Translations under genes and position numbers: made by a program
Origin: Dysgonomonas sp.
GTDB taxonomy: Bacteria > Bacteroidota > Bacteroidia > Bacteroidales > Dysgonomonadaceae
Assembly: GCA_030151105.1 (NCBI GenBank)
Contig: JASLEN010000254.1
Location: 1-14,769, forward strand
Direction of reading: 5' to 3'
DNA: 14,769 nucleotides
The notes under the pieces: generated by a model
What the model was told of the DNA's origin: nothing
What the model saw: only the letters and a program-made list of their open reading frames with translations
Database searches by the model: none
In this document: positions 1 through 5,490 of the stretch, piece after piece
Position numbering within the stretch: position 1 is the first letter of the stretch
Layout of the letters: the number at the start of each line of letters is the position of its first letter

Positions 1-2
1 TC

Positions 3-311
3 AGAACACTATGGGGAAATCAAAGTGTAGCACACCATGTAAATCTTGTATTTGGAGAAAATCCAGAGAACCCTTATGAAGTAGAGTTTCGTCATAATGC
101 CTTTGGAGATATACATGGAGTGGCAAATGATGCTCTTGTAGCCTTCAAATTGGATAAGCTACCTGACACAAAAGGTGAAAAAGTAAAACTAAAACTAAAA
201 TGGAAATCCTTTAGTGGTGAGAAAACTGCAGAATTTGACTACTCAACTCAAGAAGCTACACCAGCTAAAAAGAGTTTAGAATATAGTCCTAATAGGGTAA
301 ACGTTCAATAA
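3..311 (+). CDS. C-terminal fragment of an unidentified, probably secreted protein
   Basis: An open frame enters from the left edge (first full codon at position 3) and stops at 309-311, giving about 102 residues of the C-terminus. I do not recognise the family. The fragment alternates hydrophobic and charged residues and is rich in Lys, as expected for beta-sandwich or Ig-like extracellular modules, with a low-complexity tail and no membrane segment. A GTG at 120 could be read as a start, but the frame is open through the edge with sensible coding, so this is a truncated gene. A hairpin followed by a T-rich stretch lies just downstream, so it probably ends its own transcription unit. Function is unknown. 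Confidence 0.7.
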   Translation, partial: RTLWGNQSVAHHVNLVFGENPENPYEVEFRHNAFGDIHGVANDALVAFKLDKLPDTKGEKVKLKLKWKSFSGEKTAEFDYSTQEATPAKKSLEYSPNRVNVQ

Positions 312-324
312 TTAGTAATTGAGT

Positions 325-376
325 GAAAATGATCAAGATGTTGCAAAACGTTAAAACTTGGTCATTTTCTTTCTAC
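325..376 (+). terminator. Probable intrinsic terminator after the truncated first gene
   Basis: A 13-bp stem with one G-T wobble (325-337 paired with 357-369) and a 19-nt loop is followed by a T-rich run (TTTC, TTTC). It lies 14 nt after the stop codon of the preceding gene. The T-tract is interrupted, so termination may be incomplete. Confidence 0.6.
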
Positions 377-479
377 CTCATGCAAGATTCTTGAATATCC
401 CGATTTAAATAGATGAAGGTATCAAAACAGATATACATTAATTCCTTTTTTAAAACAACGTTTAATTAAAATTTAGAAG

Positions 480-1061
480 ATGAAAAATTTCAAAAAACTT
501 TCTGCATTATTTTTTCTTTCAGTAATCATGTTATCTGCTTCATTAGCATCTTGTAGCGATGATGATGACAAAAAAGCAGGTACACTTACATTTGATGTAG
601 AAAAAGTAGAAGTGCCAGTAGGAGAAAAAGTAACAATCAGCGTAAAAGATGGCGAAGCTCCTTATACACCAGTTGTGAAAGACAAAGAAGTGGCAACAGC
701 AGAGGTAGACAAAGAGACAGAGGTTATAACAATTACTGGAGTAAGCAAAGGTGAAACAACTCTTGTAGTTACAGACAGTAAGCTCAACACAGGAACAATC
801 ACTATACTTGTTAAGAAAGATGGTATAGACTTTGACAAAGAAGAACTAACTCTAAAAGTAGATGCAGAGGAAGTGGTAACTATTATTGGAGGGATAGCAC
901 CCTACGAAGCAAAAGTGGAAAAGGAAGATGTGGCTTCAGCAACTATTGTAGATGGTGAAAACAAGCTTACAGTCAAAGGACTAAAAGCTGGCACAACGCT
1001 TATTACAGTAACAGGTATTGACAAAAAAAATATCGGAACTCTATCAGTTACAGTGGAGTAA
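480..1061 (+). CDS. Surface-type lipoprotein with two bacterial Ig-like repeats
   Basis: A 193-residue protein with a lipoprotein signal peptide: basic N-terminus, hydrophobic core, lipobox LASC with Cys25 as the lipidated residue. Cys25 is followed by Ser-Asp-Asp-Asp-Asp, which fits the acidic lipoprotein export signal described for Bacteroidota surface lipoproteins, so display on the outer face of the outer membrane is likely. The mature part is two repeats of about 80 residues (roughly 34-112 and 113-193). Each has a VxVGEKVTI-like or LKVDAEEVVTI-like strand, a GxAPY turn, an ATAEV/ASATI strand and a KGxTTLxVT-like strand, the pattern of BIG2/BACON-like Ig folds. There is no catalytic domain. 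The product is likely structural, adhesive or a scaffold. It sits 119 nt before the sigma gene; a link to that regulon is only inferred from position. Confidence 0.82.
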   Translation: MKNFKKLSALFFLSVIMLSASLASCSDDDDKKAGTLTFDVEKVEVPVGEKVTISVKDGEAPYTPVVKDKEVATAEVDKETEVITITGVSKGETTLVVTDSKLNTGTITILVKKDGIDFDKEELTLKVDAEEVVTIIGGIAPYEAKVEKEDVASATIVDGENKLTVKGLKAGTTLITVTGIDKKNIGTLSVTVE

Positions 1062-1089
1062 TAAGAAAAAAAAGATATTGAGCGATCAA

Positions 1090-1123
1090 ATAAGTTATAC
1101 CTTTGCAAAAAGGTATAACTTAT
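1090..1123 (+). promoter_or_regulatory. 15-bp perfect inverted repeat ahead of the sigma factor gene
   Basis: Positions 1090-1104 are the exact reverse complement of 1109-1123, with a GCAA loop between. The left arm and loop contain TACCTTTG (1098-1105), a match to the Bacteroidota -7 consensus TAnnTTTG. A TTG at 1078-1080 lies upstream, but the spacing (17 nt) is shorter than at the other promoters in this window (20 nt). There is no T-run after the hairpin on the + strand, so it is a poor intrinsic terminator for the lipoprotein gene and may instead be an operator or a structured leader for the sigma gene. Confidence 0.55.
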
Positions 1124-1150
1124 GCGCTATAAGATACATACGTGATAAAA

Positions 1151-1167
1151 TAGGTTATAAAGTTGCA
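1151..1167 (+). promoter_or_regulatory. Second promoter-like copy upstream of the sigma gene
   Basis: This 17-nt stretch matches 13 of 17 positions of 1091-1107, exactly 60 nt upstream. It contains TAAAGTTG (1158-1165), one mismatch from TAnnTTTG. It ends 13 nt before the sigma factor ATG, leaving almost no leader, and no -33 TTG is visible at the usual distance. It could be an alternative or sigma-specific (autoregulated) promoter. The evidence is only the similarity and the spacing. Confidence 0.3.
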
Positions 1168-1180
1168 CCTACACTATTAA

Positions 1181-1753
1181 ATGACTGAAAATAAAGACAA
1201 AGAAAAAGAGCTATTAGAACGCATTATTTGTGGCGAAACAACTGCCATGAAGGAGTTCTATGACAAGTATGCTGGTTATCTTACAACAGTTTGCTCTCGC
1301 TATGTCTCTAATCACGATGATGTTAAAGATGTTTTACAAGACAGTTTTATTAAAATATTGAAATCTATTAAAAATTTTGAATATAGAGGGGCTGGCTCAT
1401 TACTAGCATGGTCTTCTCGTATAGTGGTCAACGAATCTCTCAAATTCTTGAATAAAAACGAAAAATTGAGTGTCGTAAGCCCAACTTGGGACTTGCCAGA
1501 CGTTACGGAGGAAGAGGAGGCGGACTTTGATGATGTTCCTACATCTATCATACTCGACATGGTTCGCTCTCTTCCAATAGGATACAGAACGGTATTTAAT
1601 CTTTTCATCTTCGAAGAAAAAAGTCACAAGGAGATAGCTTCAATATTGCACATCACAGAAAACACTTCTGCATCTCAGCTACACAGAGCAAAGGGTCTTC
1701 TTGCAAAACAAATAAGTGAGTATAGATCAATTAAACAAATGAGCTATGAGTAA
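1181..1753 (+). CDS. ECF-type RNA polymerase sigma factor (sigma-70 family)
   Basis: A 190-residue extracytoplasmic-function sigma factor with the usual two-domain layout. Region 2 (about residues 23-95) has the acidic DDVKDVLQDSF helix that contacts core polymerase and an aromatic/basic segment for -10 recognition. An acidic linker (about 105-120) follows, and region 4 (about 125-180) carries the helix-turn-helix SHKEIASILHITENTSASQL with a trailing RAKG. Length is normal. It would direct polymerase to a small envelope-related regulon. The gene overlaps the next one by 8 nt, so the two are translationally coupled; the neighbour has the features of a cognate anti-sigma protein. The repeated promoter-like elements upstream are compatible with autoregulation. 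The target genes cannot be read from the window. Confidence 0.93.
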   Translation: MTENKDKEKELLERIICGETTAMKEFYDKYAGYLTTVCSRYVSNHDDVKDVLQDSFIKILKSIKNFEYRGAGSLLAWSSRIVVNESLKFLNKNEKLSVVSPTWDLPDVTEEEEADFDDVPTSIILDMVRSLPIGYRTVFNLFIFEEKSHKEIASILHITENTSASQLHRAKGLLAKQISEYRSIKQMSYE

Positions 1754-3065
1754 TCAATGGTCAGAAAAACTACGCAAGCGAATGGAAGTGCACCAAGAGC
1801 CATCTCCTGATGGTTTGTGGGATGATATTGAACACATCATTCTTGCTGGTGGCTTGCAAACACCTATAGAAGAACCCAAAAGGGCAATGCTATGGGTTAA
1901 ACGTGTATCGGCGGCAGCAATTCTATTTCTCTTAGCTTTGTCTGTTGGATACCTAACATTCAATCGCAATAACACACATACTCAACTGGTGTCTGAAGTG
2001 ATTTCGACAGAAGAAAACACTCCTGATTCCGTGATCAATACTGTTAAAGAAGCTTCTCAAACAAGTTCTGATCAAGAACCTGATTATTCAACAATCAATA
2101 AAAAAGGAATTAATGTATCACGTCCTCAGCATTCATCTTACATCTCTACGACACCTTCAAATTCGGACAAAAATAAAAAAGAAACTAAAAATCAAGAATC
2201 AATAGATTTACAAGAAAATTCTAATGTAGAAGAACCAAATCTGGAACAAGCTGAAACTCCTAAACTTGACAAAAAAGCTGATAAGAAACTATATGCAAAA
2301 AGTGGAGAGTATCTAGCTCCTGAACCTGATTTTAGATCATATAAAACAGAAAAAAAACAACATTCTAAATGGGGAACAAATCTCTATGCATCCAACTTGG
2401 CTCCAAGCGCTAATAATAAGCAAGGAGGCTATACCAACTTAGCTGCATACGAAATGGCTCCCAACGTATATGAAGGAGAGGCAGCAATAACAGGCAATGC
2501 CTTTGGAAAGATTCTTCTAGCAAATCGGTATTCAGAAGTATATACAGATATAAAACATAGACAACCAATAGTAGTAGGTGCTACAGCTAGTTACAATCTA
2601 GACAATCGTTGGAGTATAAAAAGTGGAGTTACCTATAGTTATCTATCATCAAAGCTCCATTCAGGCAGCGATAACAATTATTATTCTAGCAATCAAACTC
2701 TCCATTTCATCGGGATTCCTGTCAATGTTAACTATAACATTTGGGACAACAAAAGACTTATGGTTTATGCTTCAACAGGTGGAATGGTTGAAAAAAATGT
2801 TTCGGGAAAGCTCTCTACTGATTATATTGTAAACAATAAACTTGAGCACTCGAAACGAGAAAATATTTCTATCGATCGTCTCCAATGGTCTGTAAATGCT
2901 TCGGTAGGAGCACAATATAATATAACAGACAATATTGGTTTATATTTCGAACCTGGAGTAAACTATCACTTCAAGAATAATAGTAAGATTGAAACAATCT
3001 ATAAGGAAAAGCCATTCAACCTGAGTCTTAGACTAGGACTCAATTTTGCGTTAGGTGGCAACTAA
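1746..3065 (+). CDS. Dual-membrane-spanning anti-sigma protein with C-terminal outer-membrane barrel (Dma-like)
   Basis: A 439-residue protein without an N-terminal signal peptide. Residues 1-46 are charged and carry a PDGLWDDIE motif (21-29) typical of the cytoplasmic heads of Bacteroidota anti-sigma proteins. Residues about 54-72 form one hydrophobic helix preceded by Lys/Arg, so the head is inside. Residues about 75-220 are a low-complexity Ser/Thr/Asn/Lys/Glu linker long enough to cross the periplasm. Residues about 235-439 alternate in beta-barrel style and end in LSLRLGLNFALGGN, resembling the OMP_b-brl family. This matches the Dma anti-sigma factors of Bacteroides thetaiotaomicron, which span both membranes, pair with an ECF sigma factor and affect outer-membrane vesiculation. 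The start at 1746 lies within the end of the sigma gene. Family assignment is from architecture and gene order; the role here is inferred. Confidence 0.8.
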   Translation: MSNQWSEKLRKRMEVHQEPSPDGLWDDIEHIILAGGLQTPIEEPKRAMLWVKRVSAAAILFLLALSVGYLTFNRNNTHTQLVSEVISTEENTPDSVINTVKEASQTSSDQEPDYSTINKKGINVSRPQHSSYISTTPSNSDKNKKETKNQESIDLQENSNVEEPNLEQAETPKLDKKADKKLYAKSGEYLAPEPDFRSYKTEKKQHSKWGTNLYASNLAPSANNKQGGYTNLAAYEMAPNVYEGEAAITGNAFGKILLANRYSEVYTDIKHRQPIVVGATASYNLDNRWSIKSGVTYSYLSSKLHSGSDNNYYSSNQTLHFIGIPVNVNYNIWDNKRLMVYASTGGMVEKNVSGKLSTDYIVNNKLEHSKRENISIDRLQWSVNASVGAQYNITDNIGLYFEPGVNYHFKNNSKIETIYKEKPFNLSLRLGLNFALGGN

Positions 3066-3088
3066 CACCGTCTTCTTGTAGATACTTT

Positions 3089-3117
3089 AAAACTGCTCAA
3101 GTGCTGAGCAGTTTTTT
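3089..3117 (+). terminator. Intrinsic terminator after the sigma/anti-sigma pair
   Basis: An 11-bp perfect stem (3089-3099 with 3105-3115), a five-base loop and six Ts from 3112. It lies 23 nt after the anti-sigma stop codon and closes that operon. Confidence 0.88.
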
Positions 3118-3447
3118 GTTTTCGAGATATAATTCTAGTCTAAGCGCTCTTGATGTTGAAAATGCTTACCTGATGATTTGCAAGGAGGTATTGCCAACTA
3201 GTTTGAGGGGAAAATTCTGCTGTAGTAAGTCATGGTGTGTTCAGTCCTTTTACTAAAAGCTTGTATTCTTTTAATTATCTTACTACTTTTGCAAAGGATT
3301 ATATAGCGTAACACATTTTTTACAACTAGAAACCATGTAATTTTTTGTTTCATAAAGAGGATTAATCTCCTCAATTAGACTATCTGATAATTAATCATAA
3401 TTTTCAGATACAGGAATTATATATTCATAAATGAAACAAATAAAATA
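3118..3447 (+). other. Intergenic region and long leader before the RNA repair operon
   Basis: About 330 nt with no convincing gene. It holds the promoter at 3261-3291 and, after it, a leader of about 150 nt. Two small hairpins are visible in the leader: 3357-3361 with 3368-3372 (5 bp), and 3381-3387 with 3404-3410 (7 bp, 16-nt loop). A five-codon frame starting at 3431 ends with a TAA that overlaps the ligase ATG. I see nothing recognisable in 3118-3260. Confidence 0.5.
3261..3291 (+). promoter_or_regulatory. Bacteroidota-type promoter for the RNA repair operon
   Basis: TTG at 3261-3263 (-33 element) and TACTTTTG at 3284-3291, an exact match to TAnnTTTG (-7 element), with 20 nt between them. 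The geometry and core sequence are the same as at the promoter of the TonB receptor operon. Transcription should begin a few bases after 3291. Confidence 0.68.
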
Positions 3448-4161
3448 ATGGAATCACAAAAATATGGTCGTACCTATCATTACCCTTTTTCACCTGGTAC
3501 AACAAGCGACGACCGATTCAATCATACATATTGGCAAGATATAAATAAGTTTAAGCAACTGCTTCATACAGAAAAGTTGGATGGCGAAAACAATTGTTTA
3601 AATAGCATGGGCGTATTTGCTCGCTCGCATGCAGCCCCTACTACATCTCCGTGGACAGCTCAATTGAGAGAACGTTGGGCATTAATCAAAAATGACCTAG
3701 GCGATGCTGAGCTTTTTGGAGAAAATCTATATGCTATACATTCAATTGAGTATAAAAACATTGAAGAATACTATTTCATCTTTGCAGTGCGCATCAAGGA
3801 TATGTGGCTGTCGTGGGAGGAAGTGAAATTCTATGCTGCATTATTTGATTTTCCAACTGTACCAGAACTTGGAGTTAATGATGTTTCTGACTTGACGAAA
3901 GAAACTCTAAAAGATAAAATCGTTACACTTGCTCAAGACCAAAGTGTATTTGGCTCACGAGATCCTTTCTCACTGCAACAATGCACTAGAGAAGGCGTAG
4001 TTAGTAGAAACATAGAGGAATTTCCTGTTACTGATTTTCAGAACAATGTGTTCAAGTATGTTCGTAAAGGGCATGTAAAAACAGATGAACACTGGACAAG
4101 AAATTGGCAACGAGCAAAACTAACTTGGGAACAAAATTATGGAAAGGAGGAAGAATCATGA
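3448..4161 (+). CDS. Compact RNA ligase (covalent nucleotidyltransferase superfamily, Rnl2-like)
   Basis: A 237-residue ATP-dependent RNA ligase. The nucleotidyltransferase motifs appear in order: motif I KLDGEN with catalytic Lys43 (site of lysyl-AMP formation), motif III around FGEN (Gly91-Glu92-Asn93), a IIIa-like segment with YYFIFAVR, motif IV EGVVSRN (Glu182-Gly183), and motif V KYVRKGH (Lys203 to His209). The enzyme would join 3'-OH and 5'-phosphate RNA ends. It is shorter than T4 Rnl2 (334 residues) and has only about 28 residues after motif V, so the C-terminal domain is missing or minimal. The stop codon overlaps the start of the HD-Pnk gene (ATGA), so the ligase is coupled to an enzyme that prepares RNA ends. 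The biological substrate (for example cleaved tRNA) is inferred, not visible. Confidence 0.88.
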   Translation: MESQKYGRTYHYPFSPGTTSDDRFNHTYWQDINKFKQLLHTEKLDGENNCLNSMGVFARSHAAPTTSPWTAQLRERWALIKNDLGDAELFGENLYAIHSIEYKNIEEYYFIFAVRIKDMWLSWEEVKFYAALFDFPTVPELGVNDVSDLTKETLKDKIVTLAQDQSVFGSRDPFSLQQCTREGVVSRNIEEFPVTDFQNNVFKYVRKGHVKTDEHWTRNWQRAKLTWEQNYGKEEES

Positions 4162-5267
4162 TTTGGAAGTTGACTGAAAAGAAAAGTTGGAACGAATTAG
4201 AAGAACAGTTTCAATGGATTAGAGATATGCAAAATGTACCTCAACACAAGATTCATCATGCAGAAGGTAATGTTGCGATTCATACACAAATGGTATTGGA
4301 CGAACTACAATATATAGATGAATATATGTCGCTCTCTGAGCAAGACAAAGAGATACTTTGGGCTGCTTCCTTGCTTCACGATGTAGAGAAACGCTCTACC
4401 ACTGTAGATGAAGGCAATGGAAATATTACAGCTCATGGACATGCTAGAAGAGGTGAAAAGACAGCTCATGAAATTCTATTCAGAGATATAGAGACGCCTT
4501 TTTATATTCGTGAGCAGGTAACATCACTTGTACGCTTTCATGGTTTGCCTATTTGGCTTCTGGACAAGAATGAGCCTGAGAAAAAGGTACTTGAAGTGGC
4601 TTTACGATTCAATACTAAACACCTAGCAATTTTAGCCGAGGCTGATACTTGTGGAAGGCTTTCGAATAGCACTAAGGAGTTTATGGACAATATTCGCTTG
4701 TTTAAAGAATATTGCAAAGAGTGTTATTGTTGGGGACAACGTCGAAAATTTGCCACATTAGCCGCTCAGTATCATTATTTCAATACGGAAGATAGTTATG
4801 TGGACTATGTGCCTTTTGAGAATTTTAAATCAAAGGTTATTCTTCTTTCTGGGCTGCCTGGAATGGGAAAAGATCATTATATCAAATCTCTTAACTTGGA
4901 CATTCCAATAATCAGCTTAGATGCTATCAGACGAAAGAATAAAATTAGCCCTACTGATAAGAAACGAAACGGTTGGGTTGTGCAAGAAGCTAAAGAGCAA
5001 GCAAGAATCTATCTCCGACAAGGACAAGATTTTATCTGGAATGCTACAAATATCACCTCTTTGATGAGGAAACAATTAGTAGATTTATTTGTAGATTATG
5101 GCGCTTATGTCAAAATAGCCTATGTAGAAAAACCATATAAGATATGGAGAAATCAGAATCGGAATAGAGAATATCCTCTACCAGAAAATGTATTGGATAA
5201 GATGCTCTACAACCTCGAAACACCTCAGCAAATAGAGGCGCATGAAGTTGAATACATTGTCATATGA
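4158..5267 (+). CDS. HD-Pnk: HD-domain 2',3'-phosphoesterase fused to 5'-OH polynucleotide kinase
   Basis: A 369-residue bifunctional end-healing enzyme. The N-terminal HD phosphohydrolase domain (about 30-190) shows His42, the His74-Asp75 pair, AHGHA (His93, His95), FHG and an AEADTCG segment, metal ligands typical of the HD fold. The C-terminal kinase (about 228-369) has a P-loop GLPGMGKD (232-239), a LDAIRR segment (Asp255, Arg258) like the acceptor-binding site of T4 Pnkp, an NATN motif (295-298) and an Arg-rich lid near 330-345. The same order is seen in Runella slithyformis HD-Pnk, which removes 2',3'-cyclic phosphate ends and phosphorylates 5'-OH ends. I chose the ATG at 4158 because AGGAGG-like sequence (4146-4151) precedes it and it gives the ATGA overlap; an in-frame ATG at 4104 would lie deep in the ligase gene. 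The Asp after the P-loop Lys is unusual. Confidence 0.87.
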   Translation: MIWKLTEKKSWNELEEQFQWIRDMQNVPQHKIHHAEGNVAIHTQMVLDELQYIDEYMSLSEQDKEILWAASLLHDVEKRSTTVDEGNGNITAHGHARRGEKTAHEILFRDIETPFYIREQVTSLVRFHGLPIWLLDKNEPEKKVLEVALRFNTKHLAILAEADTCGRLSNSTKEFMDNIRLFKEYCKECYCWGQRRKFATLAAQYHYFNTEDSYVDYVPFENFKSKVILLSGLPGMGKDHYIKSLNLDIPIISLDAIRRKNKISPTDKKRNGWVVQEAKEQARIYLRQGQDFIWNATNITSLMRKQLVDLFVDYGAYVKIAYVEKPYKIWRNQNRNREYPLPENVLDKMLYNLETPQQIEAHEVEYIVI

Positions 5268-5272
5268 AAAAG

Positions 5273-5302
5273 AAACGCACACTATCATTAGTGTGCGTTT
5301 TT
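5273..5302 (+). terminator. Intrinsic terminator after the RNA repair operon
   Basis: A 12-bp perfect stem (5273-5284 with 5289-5300), TCAT loop, and a run of five Ts from 5298. It starts 6 nt after the HD-Pnk stop codon. Confidence 0.9.
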
Positions 5303-5376
5303 GTTATTCCTCTCAATCTATTGAAAACACTCTCATCATATCTAATTAGATTTTACACACTTTTTAATGAAAATTA

Positions 5377-5390
5377 GTGATTGATATCAC
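5377..5390 (+). promoter_or_regulatory. Possible operator overlapping the -33 element of the iron-uptake operon
   Basis: GTGAT (5377-5381) and ATCAC (5386-5390) form an inverted repeat, and TGATATCA (5382-5389) is itself an 8-bp palindrome. Both overlap the TTG at 5381-5383. A repressor bound here would block the promoter, which fits an iron-responsive system, but no known regulator site can be named. Confidence 0.3.
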
Positions 5391-5411
5391 GTCACTTCAA
5401 CACTACTTTTG
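5381..5411 (+). promoter_or_regulatory. Bacteroidota-type promoter of the TonB receptor operon
   Basis: TTG at 5381-5383 and TACTTTTG at 5404-5411 (exact TAnnTTTG) with a 20-nt spacer, the same spacing as the promoter at 3261. The predicted leader to the ATG at 5491 is about 70 nt. Confidence 0.68.
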
Positions 5412-5490
5412 CACACACTATAGACAACATCATTTGCCGATAGTTTTTAACTATTAAAGATAACATACAATTATACTAATCTAAAGATTG

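Noticed and set aside
902..1108. Minus-strand open frame over the lipoprotein gene
   Set aside because: It lies antisense to a clear lipoprotein, has Ser/Val-rich shadow composition and no recognisable domain.
1312..1627. Minus-strand open frames over the sigma factor gene
   Set aside because: Shadows of a well-supported sigma factor with no family features.
4104..4157. Upstream in-frame ATG giving an HD-Pnk protein 18 residues longer
   Set aside because: It would overlap the ligase gene by 58 nt and lacks a ribosome binding site. The ATG at 4158 has an AGGAGG-like site and a standard ATGA overlap.
5488..5490. TTG as start of the TonB receptor
   Set aside because: An ATG follows directly and gives a standard signal peptide.
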